In this document: positions 23,110 through 31,317 of the stretch, piece after piece
Numbering within the stretch: the first letter of the stretch is position 1
Layout: every line of letters starts with the position of its first letter
Assembly (NCBI GenBank): GCA_902798605.1
Contig: CADBXH010000028.1
Location: 1-42,374, forward strand
Reading direction: 5' to 3'
Length of the DNA stretch: 42,374 nt
From: an uncultured Ruminococcus sp.
Lineage (GTDB): Bacteria; Bacillota_A; Clostridia; Oscillospirales; Acutalibacteraceae
Program-made: the position numbers and the translations under genes
The notes under the pieces: model-generated
Told to the model about the DNA's origin: nothing
What the model saw: only the letters and a program-made list of their open reading frames with translations
Databases searched by the model: none

Positions 23110-24379
23110 ACTCTTGATCCAAAATTTCTGATTTTCCGCCGACCGAATTATAATCATTAAAAAATTCCGGATAGCTTTTGTTGACGCTGAGCGCGTCGGT
23201 GCAGATTATCGGTTTTTGCGCGCCTGCCGCGCAGACCGCCGCGGACATCACTATTCTGTGGTCGTTAAAGCCCTTTGCCGTGCCTCCGATAAGCTTTTCA
23301 CTTCCCGTGATTTCAAGTCCGTCGGGTAGCTCAACAGCGTTTCCGCCGAGCGAATTGATGAGCGCCGCGGTGGATTTAAGCCTGTCGCTTTCCTTTATTC
23401 TAAGCCTTTCGGCGTTGATAATCTTGGTCGTGCCCTCGGCAAACGAGGCGCAGACCGCCAGCGCCGGCACAAGGTCCGGTATCTGCGAGGCGTTGATCTC
23501 AATCGCGCTGAGCTTGCTCTTTTTTACCGTCGCCGAATCCGCTTCCTGAATGACTTCCGCGCCGAATTCACGCAGAAGCTCGGCGATTTTTCTGTCGCCC
23601 TGCTTGGAGTCGGTGTTCAGGTTATTTACGGTGATTTCTCCGTTTATCGCGCCCGAAACAAGGAAAAACGCCGCCTGCGACCAGTCGCCGTCGGTTTTGT
23701 AATCGGACGGGATGTAGTGCTGGCTTCCCCTGACGTGCCAGCCCGTGTCGGTAACGTCTACCTCGATCCCGAACTTTTCCATTGTGCGGATCGTCATATT
23801 AATGTACCCCGCGCTCTGGATGGGAGAGGTCAGGATAATATCACTGTCGCCCCTGAGCAGCGGAAGCGCGAACAGCAAGCCCGAGATAAACTGCGAGCTT
23901 ATGTTGCCGGAAACTTTAAACACTCCCGCTTTTAGCTTGCCGCCGATTTTGAGCGGCAAACCGTTATTGCTGTCAAGAGTAACACCCTTGTCCGGCAGGA
24001 TGTCGTTGTACAGCCCTATCGGGCGCGTAACAAGACTGCCGCTTCCGGTAAATTCTGCGTCAATACCGCCTGCCGCGGCAACGGGGATCAAAAACCTAAG
24101 CGTGCTGCCGCTTTCGATGCAGTCAAGCGTTGCGGACTTGTTCTTAAAAATGTCCGTTCCGTCAACGGTCAGAATGTCTTTATCGATGATTGTTTTCGCA
24201 CCCAGCGCCTCAACGCAGCCGATAGTCGCCTTAATGTCGTTTGACAGAGCGACCGGTGTGATCGTGCACACACCGCCCGACAGTGCCGCGCAGATTATAG
24301 CGCGGTGAACATCGCTCTTTGACGGCGGCGCGGTGATCGTGCCGCTTGGGGTGTAGGGTGAATATTTTACGTTTGGCAT
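23108..24379 (-). CDS. aroA: 3-phosphoshikimate 1-carboxyvinyltransferase (EPSP synthase)
   Basis: From ATG 24379 the 423-aa protein begins MPNVKYSPYTPSGTITAPPS and KSDVHRAIICAAL, the shikimate-phosphate site. ESGSTLRFLIPVAA holds the conserved SGST block, and RIKESDRLKSTAALINSLGG and FNDHRIVMSAAV complete the inverse alpha/beta barrel. It joins PEP to shikimate 3-phosphate. An in-frame ATG at 24391 exists, but GAGGAT lies between the two and ends 5 bases before 24379, so 24379 is preferred. A palindromic repeat sits between aroB and aroA. Confidence 0.94.
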   Translation of the reverse strand: MPNVKYSPYTPSGTITAPPSKSDVHRAIICAALSGGVCTITPVALSNDIKATIGCVEALGAKTIIDKDILTVDGTDIFKNKSATLDCIESGSTLRFLIPVAAAGGIDAEFTGSGSLVTRPIGLYNDILPDKGVTLDSNNGLPLKIGGKLKAGVFKVSGNISSQFISGLLFALPLLRGDSDIILTSPIQSAGYINMTIRTMEKFGIEVDVTDTGWHVRGSQHYIPSDYKTDGDWSQAAFFLVSGAINGEITVNNLNTDSKQGDRKIAELLREFGAEVIQEADSATVKKSKLSAIEINASQIPDLVPALAVCASFAEGTTKIINAERLRIKESDRLKSTAALINSLGGNAVELPDGLEITGSEKLIGGTAKGFNDHRIVMSAAVCAAGAQKPIICTDALSVNKSYPEFFNDYNSVGGKSEILDQE

Positions 24380-24407
24380 AGTTATCCTCATAGTTTGTTT
24401 TGATATT

Positions 24408-24436
24408 GTAGGGGTAGACCTATGTGTCCGCCCTAC
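24408..24436. repeat. GTAGGGG palindromic repeat, copy G2 (diverged)
   Basis: GTAGGGGTAGACCTATGTGT then CCGCCCTAC: the same plan as the copy at 17679, but its arms have become GTAGGG/CCCTAC. It lies inside the aro operon between aroB and aroA, with no T-run on the operon's strand, so it need not terminate transcription. Confidence 0.7.
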
Positions 24437-24457
24437 GAAAAAATATAATTAGTTTTA

Positions 24458-25504
24458 CTATGAAATAAAAGATTCAAGCTTATCAAACTCTATCTTTTCT
24501 GTAAAGCTTTCGCCGATTTTGCTCAGCAAAACAAGGTTTATGCTGTTGCCGGCGGATTTTTTATCGTTCTTAGCGGCGTCGGCGATCTGTGCAAAGCTTA
24601 TGCTTGTAGTGGTCGGCAGATCGTATTTTTTACAAAGCGTGATTATCCTGTCGGATGTTCCGGGCTCTGTAATACCGTTCTTTTCACCCGCCTTCGCAAT
24701 CAGTACCATACCGATCGCGACAGCCATTCCGTGGGTGATTTGGCTGAACCCGTTCAGCTTTTCTATCGCGTGGCCGAGCGTGTGGCCGAAATTAAGCAGC
24801 ATACGCTCGCCTTTTTCGCGCTCGTCGCGGCTTACAACGTCGCGTTTTATTTTTACGCAGGTCTCGATCACGCTTTCTATATGATCGAGAACATCGTTTT
24901 TCTCCAAAAATTCAAACAGCTCCGCGTCCTTGATACAGCCGTATTTTATGACCTCGCCCATACCGTCAATGATAAAATCATCGGGCAGGGTCTTTAGCGC
25001 ATCGGGGTCGATCAAAACCGCGATCGGCTGGTGAAATGCGCCGACAAGGTTCTTGCCCTGCGGCAGATCAACTCCGGTTTTGCCGCCTACGGATGAATCG
25101 ACCTGAGCCAAAAGAGAGGTGGGTATCTGGATGAAATCTATCCCGCGCAGGTAAGTAGCCGCCGCAAAGCCTGCCATATCTCCGCAGACTCCGCCGCCCA
25201 GCGCGATGATAATATCCCTGCGCGTCATCGAGAAGTCCGCGAGAGAATCGTAAATATCCTTGATCGTGCCGAGGTGCTTGCTCCGCTCGCCTGCGTCAAA
25301 AATAAACGCGTTGACCTCAAATCCGGACTTTTTAAGCGAAGAAACAACGGCGTCAAGGTACAGCGGCGCGACATTCGTGTCGCTTACAACGGTGATTTTT
25401 TGAGCGGAAGTCAGCTTTTTTGCGTACTCTCCGCAATCGCCGATTATCCCGCGCTCAATAAAAATATCGTATGGTTTGCCAGTGCTGACGTGTACGGTTT
25501 TCAT
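24458..25504 (-). CDS. aroB: 3-dehydroquinate synthase
   Basis: The 348-aa enzyme begins MKTVHVSTGKPYDIFIERGI and has the NAD and metal motifs SVVSxx-type hinge, DFSMTRRDIIIALGGGVCGD, AATYLRGIDFIQIPTSLLAQ, VDSSVGGKTGVDLPQGKNLV and MLLNFGHTLGHAIE with metal-binding His residues. It turns DAHP into 3-dehydroquinate. A 24-codon upstream extension is open, but the family start and the position one base after the tyrA stop codon favour ATG 25504. Confidence 0.95.
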   Translation of the reverse strand: MKTVHVSTGKPYDIFIERGIIGDCGEYAKKLTSAQKITVVSDTNVAPLYLDAVVSSLKKSGFEVNAFIFDAGERSKHLGTIKDIYDSLADFSMTRRDIIIALGGGVCGDMAGFAAATYLRGIDFIQIPTSLLAQVDSSVGGKTGVDLPQGKNLVGAFHQPIAVLIDPDALKTLPDDFIIDGMGEVIKYGCIKDAELFEFLEKNDVLDHIESVIETCVKIKRDVVSRDEREKGERMLLNFGHTLGHAIEKLNGFSQITHGMAVAIGMVLIAKAGEKNGITEPGTSDRIITLCKKYDLPTTTSISFAQIADAAKNDKKSAGNSINLVLLSKIGESFTEKIEFDKLESFIS

Positions 25505-25505
25505 C

Positions 25506-26336
25506 TTATTCTCCCAAATACTGCTTGATGTAGTGACCTTTCTCGAGCAGGTCTTCAAGCGTTTGCTTGTCCTCATTTTCTATAGCGTTTTTGATGCTTG
25601 TGATGTTGTTTATAAGTATATCGAGCTCCTGAGTGAGCGGTTCGCGATTCTCCAAAAACAGCTCTGTCCATAGCTTTGAATTGATGTTGGCAACGCGCGA
25701 CACATCGCGGTAGCTTCCTGCCGAAAAGCCTACGTGATTCGGGCAGCACGGGCTGAGCACATAGGCGCACGCCAAAACGTGCGGAAGCTGAGAGGTGAAC
25801 GCTATCATCCTGTCGTGCTCCTCGGGAGAGGTTACTTTTATCTGACCGAAGCCGATCGACAGCGCCAGATCGGCGAGCGTTTGAACGTATTCGGGGTCGG
25901 CTCCGCAGGGGGTTATGATAAAGCTCGCACCCTCAAAAAGCTCCGCCTCGGATACCTCATAGCCGTTTTTCTCCTTGCCCGCCATTGGGTGGCTGCCGAC
26001 AAAAATAAAACCGAATTCTTCCGAGAGCTTTTTAAGCTGTGGGCAGATAGCGCGCTTTATTCCCGACGAATCGGTCACAAGCGTTCCTTTTTTTATATAT
26101 TGACCGTATTCCTTTATAAAATCAACGCACGCCTGCGGATACATACAAAGGAAGATAACATCCGCTTCATTAAGCGTTTCCTTTGTTCCGATAGAGTCGA
26201 TCGAGCCGTCTTTGAGCGCCTGTTCGGCAACGGCGGGAGTGCGGTTGATTCCCATAACGGTGTGGTCGGTGTGCTTTTTTATCGCCTTGCAAAAGCTGCC
26301 GCCGATGATTCCTAAACCAATAACTGCGATTTTCAT
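25506..26336 (-). CDS. tyrA: Prephenate dehydrogenase
   Basis: The 276-aa protein begins MKIAVIGLGIIGGSFCKAIK, an NAD(P)-binding Rossmann motif G-x-G-x2-G. GSHPMAGKEKNGYEVSEAEL holds the conserved HPMAG block, and SQLPHVLACAYVLSP the substrate-binding His. The C-terminal part is the helical dimer domain. It oxidises prephenate to 4-hydroxyphenylpyruvate for tyrosine. No ACT domain is fused, so feedback control by tyrosine is not evident. The start was chosen by the AAGAGGAAT site and the Rossmann motif. Confidence 0.93.
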   Translation of the reverse strand: MKIAVIGLGIIGGSFCKAIKKHTDHTVMGINRTPAVAEQALKDGSIDSIGTKETLNEADVIFLCMYPQACVDFIKEYGQYIKKGTLVTDSSGIKRAICPQLKKLSEEFGFIFVGSHPMAGKEKNGYEVSEAELFEGASFIITPCGADPEYVQTLADLALSIGFGQIKVTSPEEHDRMIAFTSQLPHVLACAYVLSPCCPNHVGFSAGSYRDVSRVANINSKLWTELFLENREPLTQELDILINNITSIKNAIENEDKQTLEDLLEKGHYIKQYLGE

Positions 26337-26389
26337 ATTATTCCTCTTAAAAATTGATAGTACTATTTTACCATTTTCAGCCGATTTAA

Positions 26390-26911
26390 TCAAGTGTGTT
26401 GTTTGTTGCTGAGCCGTACCGCGTCCATTACCGCAAATGCGGTTTTCAGCGGGGTGGACTGTCCCTTAACGGTGATGTCCGCCGCGGCTCTGTACAGCGG
26501 AAGCCGCTTTTCATAAAGCTCCTTCATCGCCTCGTCTTTGTCGGGTCGCTGCAGCAGCGGACGCTTTTTGTCGTTGCGGAGTCTGTACTTTATTGTTTCC
26601 AAGTCGACGTCGAGCAAAACGACAGTGTCGCTTTTCTTGAATACCTCAACGTTGCGCTCAAAGGTCAGCGCTCCGCCGCCGGATGCGATTATCAGATTTT
26701 TTTCTTTGCTGAGTTCAATGCAAGCCTCGTGCTCCATATCGCGGAAGCCCTGCTCTCCGTACTTTTCAAAGATCTCAGACACGCGCATACCCGCTTTTTC
26801 TTCAATATAATGATCCATATCGACATATTTTTTGCCGGTCTTGCGCGCGACATTATTGCCGACGGTTGATTTTCCGCAGCCCATAAAGCCGCATAAAACT
26901 ATATTGTTCAT
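26390..26911 (-). CDS. aroK: Shikimate kinase
   Basis: The 173-aa protein has the P-loop GFMGCGKST (residues 8-16), DMDHYIEEKAGMRVSEIFEK for shikimate and Mg binding, FRDMEHEACIEL, SGGGALT (about residues 77-83) and the lid KKRPLLQRP. It phosphorylates shikimate with ATP. It starts 4 bases after the aroE stop codon, with an AGGTAA site overlapping that end, so the two are translationally coupled. Confidence 0.95.
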   Translation of the reverse strand: MNNIVLCGFMGCGKSTVGNNVARKTGKKYVDMDHYIEEKAGMRVSEIFEKYGEQGFRDMEHEACIELSKEKNLIIASGGGALTFERNVEVFKKSDTVVLLDVDLETIKYRLRNDKKRPLLQRPDKDEAMKELYEKRLPLYRAAADITVKGQSTPLKTAFAVMDAVRLSNKQHT

Positions 26912-26915
26912 ATTT

Positions 26916-27758
26916 TTACCTGTTTAATAGTTCTTTTGACGCTTCAATACAGAGCTTGTCAATATCTTTTTCGTCAAAGCTTTTGCCGTGCCAGATCTCC
27001 TGAGCCACAGCAGCCTGCCAAACGAGCATCGACATTCCGCCGACCGCTTTTGAGCCGTTTGCCTTCGCGCGCTTTACCAAAGCGGTCTCGAGGGGGTTAT
27101 AGATCGCGTCATAAACTGCCGCGCACCGTCCCACGGCGCACGGAACGATCGGTATATCGTCAACATTGGGGTACATTCCGACGGGCGTCGCGTTTATCAG
27201 CACGTCAACATTGCCTACGATCTGGTTCATCAGCCCGAAGCTCACCTTTGCGTCAGGTATCTTTTTTGTGATGTCAAGGCACAAAAGCCCTGCCTTGCAA
27301 ACGCTTTCGGGGCGCACGGCGAACTCGAACTCGAGCCCTTTTTTGGCTATTTCATACGCCATTGTGCGCGCAACTCCGCCGCAGCCCAAGATCATTATTC
27401 TGCCCTTGAGCTCAATACCGGCCATTTCGAGCGCCTTCAAAAATCCGTCGGGGTCGGTGGTGTAGCCCTTGGATTTTCCGTTTTTTATCGCGACGGTGTT
27501 GACGCTGCCGTACATCTCCGCCTTTGGATCGATCTCGTCAAGGTACTTTATGATGTTCTGTTTGTGCGGTATCGTCACATTAAAGCCGTCCAGTTTAGAG
27601 AGGGTATTTTTAAAATCCTCTCCCAAATTCTCGGGCGCGACATCGATTTTTGTATAATCGGCGTCGATTTGCGCCAGTTCAAAAAGCCGCTTGTGAATAA
27701 ACGGCGACATAGTGTGTCCTATCGGATGACCGATAACCGCAAAATGTTGTGTGTCCAT
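26916..27758 (-). CDS. aroE: Shikimate dehydrogenase
   Basis: This 280-aa protein begins MDTQHFAVIGHPIGHTMSPF with the shikimate-binding S-x-S-equivalent TMSP. GFNVTIPHKQNIIKYLDEID holds the catalytic Lys, and GRIMILGCGGVARTMAYEIA the NADP-binding loop. INATPVGMYPN and GGMSMLVWQAAVAQEIWHG complete the family. It reduces 3-dehydroshikimate to shikimate. It is first in the operon. The genes for DAHP synthase and dehydroquinate dehydratase are not in the window. GGAGG precedes the ATG. Confidence 0.95.
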   Translation of the reverse strand: MDTQHFAVIGHPIGHTMSPFIHKRLFELAQIDADYTKIDVAPENLGEDFKNTLSKLDGFNVTIPHKQNIIKYLDEIDPKAEMYGSVNTVAIKNGKSKGYTTDPDGFLKALEMAGIELKGRIMILGCGGVARTMAYEIAKKGLEFEFAVRPESVCKAGLLCLDITKKIPDAKVSFGLMNQIVGNVDVLINATPVGMYPNVDDIPIVPCAVGRCAAVYDAIYNPLETALVKRAKANGSKAVGGMSMLVWQAAVAQEIWHGKSFDEKDIDKLCIEASKELLNR

Positions 27759-27885
27759 AGCAATTCCTCCGTATATGTCGATGATTTTGTGAGAGCATAT
27801 TACACAAAATCAGCTATTCATTTTTGGTTATAATGACATTTATTTATGCAAAACCTAAAAACTTTAAGAAATTTCCATTTTCGTA

Positions 27886-27914
27886 TTGACAAAGACAGTA
27901 AATATCAATAATAT
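27886..27914 (+). promoter_or_regulatory. Promoter of acpP
   Basis: TTGACA (27886-27891) and TAATAT (27909-27914) are 17 bp apart, 99 bases before the acpP ATG. Confidence 0.7.
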
Positions 27915-27921
27915 TTAAGTA

Positions 27922-27935
27922 GCAAATTTATTTGC
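27922..27935. promoter_or_regulatory. Small palindrome at the acpP transcription start
   Basis: GCAAAT and ATTTGC flank a 2-base centre, 7 bases after the -10 box. The position suits a repressor site. It does not match any operator I can name with confidence. Confidence 0.4.
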
Positions 27936-28013
27936 AACAAAACCATTGTAGCATAAAAATAGTGCTCTTGTCTACAACATAAGGAGTGCAATTTAACTTA
28001 GGGAGGAATTATA

Positions 28014-28241
28014 ATGGTATTAGAAAAAGTAAAGGCTATCCTTGCAGAGCAGTTTGACGTAGAAGAGGATAAGATCACAGTTGACACAGATCTCCAGGAG
28101 GATCTCGGCGCAGATTCACTCGACGTAGTAGATCTTCTTATGTCTATTGAGGACGAGTTTGAGGTTGAGGTTCCCGACGAGGAAATCGAAAACATCAAGA
28201 CAGTAGGCGCTCTCGTATCTTACATCGAGGCCAACTCATAA
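28014..28241 (+). CDS. acpP: Acyl carrier protein
   Basis: The 75-aa acidic protein is a full-length ACP: MVLEKVKAILAEQFDVEEDK, then LQEDLGADSLDVVDLLMSIE with Ser35 in the DSL motif, the site for the 4'-phosphopantetheine arm. It carries growing acyl chains in fatty acid synthesis. GGGAGGA precedes the ATG. It has its own promoter and a strong terminator, so it is monocistronic here, away from other fab genes. Confidence 0.96.
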   Translation: MVLEKVKAILAEQFDVEEDKITVDTDLQEDLGADSLDVVDLLMSIEDEFEVEVPDEEIENIKTVGALVSYIEANS

Positions 28242-28259
28242 TCAAATCGTAATTAAACT

Positions 28260-28290
28260 GAGGACGGTCAGCCGTCCTCTTTTTATTTTT
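28260..28290 (+). terminator. Intrinsic terminator of acpP
   Basis: GAGGACGG/CCGTCCTC form a perfect 8-bp stem with a TCAG loop, followed by TTTTTATTTTT. Confidence 0.92.
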
Positions 28291-28339
28291 GCAAAATATA
28301 TTAACTCCGCTGTTTTGAGTTTATGCTTTCCGCCGGCAC

Positions 28340-28368
28340 TTGAAAAGAGAACCGGGCTGTGATACAAT
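28340..28368 (+). promoter_or_regulatory. Promoter of the second TetR gene
   Basis: TTGAAA (28340-28345) and TACAAT (28363-28368) are 17 bp apart, 30 bases before the ATG at 28398. Confidence 0.65.
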
Positions 28369-28397
28369 ATAATAAAGATTCAACTTTGAGGTGGGGT

Positions 28398-28955
28398 ATG
28401 ACATCACTTACAAAGGGCGCGATCAAACAGTCGTTTTTAAAGCTGCTCAATCAAAAGCCTCTGAGCAAAATAACCGTAAAAGAAATTGCGGAGGAATGCA
28501 AAATCAACCGCAATTCGTTTTATTATCACTACAACGATATTCCGTCGCTTGTTGAAGAAATTTTAAACGAGCAGATCGACGAGATCGTATCCCTCGGTTC
28601 GGACGCGTCGATTTATGAGAGCATTTTAACCGGAATCGACTTTGCGCTCCAAAACAAAAAAGCTGCAATGCACATCTACAACTCCGTAAATAAGGAGATG
28701 TTTGAGCTGTATATAAACCGAGTGGCACAGCGCACAGTTGACGGATATATGGAGCTCGCCGCAAAAAAATACAATATCTGCGACAGGGACAAAGAGGTCG
28801 TTACAATGTACTATAAATCGCTTATTGTGGGATTTGTGTTCAATTGGCTCAGCAACGGGATGAGCAACGACCTGACCGGTGACCTAAAGCGGATTTGCAA
28901 GCTGTTTGAGGGCAATACCGAGCTTGTTTTGCAAAAGTGCGAAAAAAACAAATAA
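28398..28955 (+). CDS. TetR/AcrR-family regulator beside the MMPL transporter
   Basis: From ATG 28398 the 185-aa product begins MTSLTKGAIKQSFLKLLNQK, then ITVKEIAEECKINRNSFYYH (residues 24-43), a TetR helix-turn-helix of the DhaS-like type. The C-terminal part is a helical domain ending in charged residues. GAGGTGGGG ends just before the ATG. The frame is open from 28359, but those codons overlap the promoter's -10 region, so 28398 is preferred. It probably represses the MMPL and YhgE-like genes downstream. This is inferred from adjacency and the inverted repeats at 29073-29115. Confidence 0.88.
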   Translation: MTSLTKGAIKQSFLKLLNQKPLSKITVKEIAEECKINRNSFYYHYNDIPSLVEEILNEQIDEIVSLGSDASIYESILTGIDFALQNKKAAMHIYNSVNKEMFELYINRVAQRTVDGYMELAAKKYNICDRDKEVVTMYYKSLIVGFVFNWLSNGMSNDLTGDLKRICKLFEGNTELVLQKCEKNK

Positions 28956-28963
28956 TAAATTGA

Positions 28964-28993
28964 GCTGTTGCGTAATAACGCAACGGCTTTTTT
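28964..28993 (+). terminator. Intrinsic terminator after the second TetR gene
   Basis: GCTGTTGCG/CGCAACGGC form a 9-bp stem (one G-T pair) with a 6-nt loop, followed by six T. Confidence 0.88.
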
Positions 28994-29072
28994 GTTATGC
29001 CGGGTATTTCACATGGCATTATTTTTTATTCCCGAGTTAGACTAAACTAACACGATACATAAATAATGCTTC

Positions 29073-29115
29073 TTATTTGTCGCAAATCATTAGACAAATT
29101 AAGATAAATGTCTAA
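29073..29115. promoter_or_regulatory. Overlapping inverted repeats, putative operator/promoter of the MMPL operon
   Basis: TTAGACA (29090-29096) and TGTCTAA (29109-29115) form an exact 7-bp inverted repeat with a 12-bp spacer. TTATTTGTC (29073-29081) and GACAAATTAA (29093-29102) form a second, imperfect one sharing the GACA box. A possible -35 TTGTCG (29077) and -10 TAAGAT (29100) with 17-bp spacing fall inside them. The promoter match is weak; the symmetry is clear. Confidence 0.5.
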
Positions 29116-29209
29116 AAACCAGGCACTTTATGGAATATGTCTATTTATCATTATTCTTAAAAGGAATAAAATTAAAGATGGAATAATCTATTGAAAGGAG
29201 TGCGCTTGA

Positions 29210-31285
29210 ATGAAATTCGGAAAAGCGGTTGTAAAATGCAGGATCGTTATTCTTATTGTTTCTGCGGTGCTGCTTATTGCCGCGTTTTTTGGAATGATTA
29301 ACACAAGGGTTAATTACGATATGCTCAACTATTTGCCCGACAGCCTTGATACTGTAAAGGGTCAACAATATATGCTTGAGGACTTTAACAAGGGCGCGTT
29401 TTCATTTTTAATTTTTGAAAATGTCGACAAAAAAGACATTGTAAAAACAGAGGATAAAATAAAAAAGGTAGACCACGTCGCTACGGTTTTGTGGTATGAC
29501 GATTTGGCGGATGAGTCAATTCCGATGCAGATTCTGCCTGATAAGGTTTACGACGCCTTTAACAAGGGCGACGACACGCTTATGGCAGTGTTCTTCGACA
29601 GCTCAAGTTCCTCGGATGAGACCATGAACGCCATAACCGAAATCAGAAAAATCGCGGGCGATCAATGCCTTGTATCCGGAATTTCGGCAATGGTAACGGA
29701 TCTGCGTGATTTGTGCGAGAGAGAAGAAGCGCTCTACGTCGCAATCGCCGTAATTTTGGCGGTAATAGCGATGATAGTATTTTTAGACAACTGGATCATC
29801 CCGTTTATATTTTTGGCGAGTATCGGAGTTGCGATTATGTTCAACCTCGGCTCAAATGTATTTATGGGGGAGATATCATACATAACCAAGGCTCTGTCGG
29901 CGGTGCTTCAGCTGGCGGTAACTATGGATTACTCAATATTCCTGTGGCACAGCTACGGCGAACAAAAGCAAAAGTATTCCGACAATAAAGAAGCTATGGC
30001 GGTCGCTATAAAAGAAACCGTAACCTCGGTGCTCGGAAGCTCGATCACGACCGTAGCCGGATTCATAGCGCTGTGCTTTATGACCTTTACGCTCGGCAAG
30101 GACTTGGGAATTGTAATGGCAAAGGGCGTGCTGCTCGGAGTTTTGGGCTGCGTAACGATCCTGCCCGCTATGATTTTGCTGCTCGACAAACCGCTTACAA
30201 AAACAATGCACCGCTCGCTGATTCCCTCAACCAAAAAGCTCGCAAAGGGGATCGTAAAGATTTTTCCGGTATTCTTGATTCTTTTTGCGGTGATCGCGTT
30301 TCCGGCTTACTACGGCTACTCACAGACGAACAATGAGGTTTACTACGATCTCTCGCGCAGCCTTCCGAAGGATATGTCAAACGTAGTTGCAAACACAAAG
30401 CTCAAGGAAGAGTTCGGAATGGGCAATACCCATATGGTGCTTGTAAATTCTCAGCTGGATTCCAAAACCAAGCGAAAAATGACAGAAGAGTTTAATAAGG
30501 TTGACGGAATCAAGCTCTCGCTCGGACTCGACAGCATTGTCGGCCCGATGATACCCGAGGAGATGGTTCCCGAATCGGTCAAGGGCGTTTTGAGAAGCGA
30601 CCGCTGGGAGATGATAATCCTCAGCTCAGAATACAAAACCGCGACCGAAGAAATGGGCGAGCAGATTTCTCAGCTGAACGATATAATCAAAAAAAACGAT
30701 CCCGACGGATTGCTTGTCGGCGAGGCGGCGTGTACAAACGATCTAATAAACATAACCTCGGTCGATTTTGCAACGGTAAACGCAATATCGATCATCGCGA
30801 TATTCTTCATAATAATGATCGTGGAAAGGAGCATAAGTCTTCCGTTGATTTTGGTTGCGGTAATTGAGCTCGCAATATTCATCAACCTCGGGCTTCCGCA
30901 TTATCTCGGTGAGAACTTACCGTTTATCGCGCCGATTTGTATAAGCACGATCCAGCTCGGCGCAACAGTTGACTACGCGATATTGATGACCACGCGCTAC
31001 AAAAAGGAGCGGTCTCTCGGCAACGATAAAAAAACCGCTGTCGCTACCGCGCTCGAAACATCAATACCATCAATTATCGTCAGCGCTATGGGGCTGTTCG
31101 CTGCGACAGTCGGTGTGGCGATTTACTCCGATGTCGATATGATCGGCTCACTGTGCGCGCTTATGGCAAGGGGCGCTATAATCAGTATGTTCTGTGTAAT
31201 ACTGATTCTTCCGGCGATGTTTATGCTGTTTGACAAGTTCATCGGCGTAACAACGCTCGGGTTCAGACCAAAAAAGAAAAACTGA
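29210..31285 (+). CDS. MMPL/RND-family transporter
   Basis: The 691-aa protein has the RND plan in duplicate: an N-terminal helix, an extracytoplasmic domain (residues about 33-170), six helices, then a second loop (about 385-530) and six more helices. LQLAVTMDYSIFLWHSYGEQ and IQLGATVDYAILMTTRYKKE carry the Asp of the proton relay in helices 4 and 10. MMPL proteins export lipids, siderophores or drugs in actinobacteria; YdfJ/YdgH-like proteins occur in Firmicutes. The substrate is unknown. A GAAAGGAG site precedes the ATG. The YhgE-like gene follows after 32 bases, indicating one operon under the TetR regulator. Confidence 0.92.
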   Translation: MKFGKAVVKCRIVILIVSAVLLIAAFFGMINTRVNYDMLNYLPDSLDTVKGQQYMLEDFNKGAFSFLIFENVDKKDIVKTEDKIKKVDHVATVLWYDDLADESIPMQILPDKVYDAFNKGDDTLMAVFFDSSSSSDETMNAITEIRKIAGDQCLVSGISAMVTDLRDLCEREEALYVAIAVILAVIAMIVFLDNWIIPFIFLASIGVAIMFNLGSNVFMGEISYITKALSAVLQLAVTMDYSIFLWHSYGEQKQKYSDNKEAMAVAIKETVTSVLGSSITTVAGFIALCFMTFTLGKDLGIVMAKGVLLGVLGCVTILPAMILLLDKPLTKTMHRSLIPSTKKLAKGIVKIFPVFLILFAVIAFPAYYGYSQTNNEVYYDLSRSLPKDMSNVVANTKLKEEFGMGNTHMVLVNSQLDSKTKRKMTEEFNKVDGIKLSLGLDSIVGPMIPEEMVPESVKGVLRSDRWEMIILSSEYKTATEEMGEQISQLNDIIKKNDPDGLLVGEAACTNDLINITSVDFATVNAISIIAIFFIIMIVERSISLPLILVAVIELAIFINLGLPHYLGENLPFIAPICISTIQLGATVDYAILMTTRYKKERSLGNDKKTAVATALETSIPSIIVSAMGLFAATVGVAIYSDVDMIGSLCALMARGAIISMFCVILILPAMFMLFDKFIGVTTLGFRPKKKN

Positions 31286-31317
31286 GAATTGATAAATAAT
31301 TTACGGAGGTAAGTTTT

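Noticed and set aside
28359..28397. Upstream extension of the second TetR gene
   Set aside because: These codons overlap the -10 box of its own promoter, and the Shine-Dalgarno site lies directly before the ATG at 28398.
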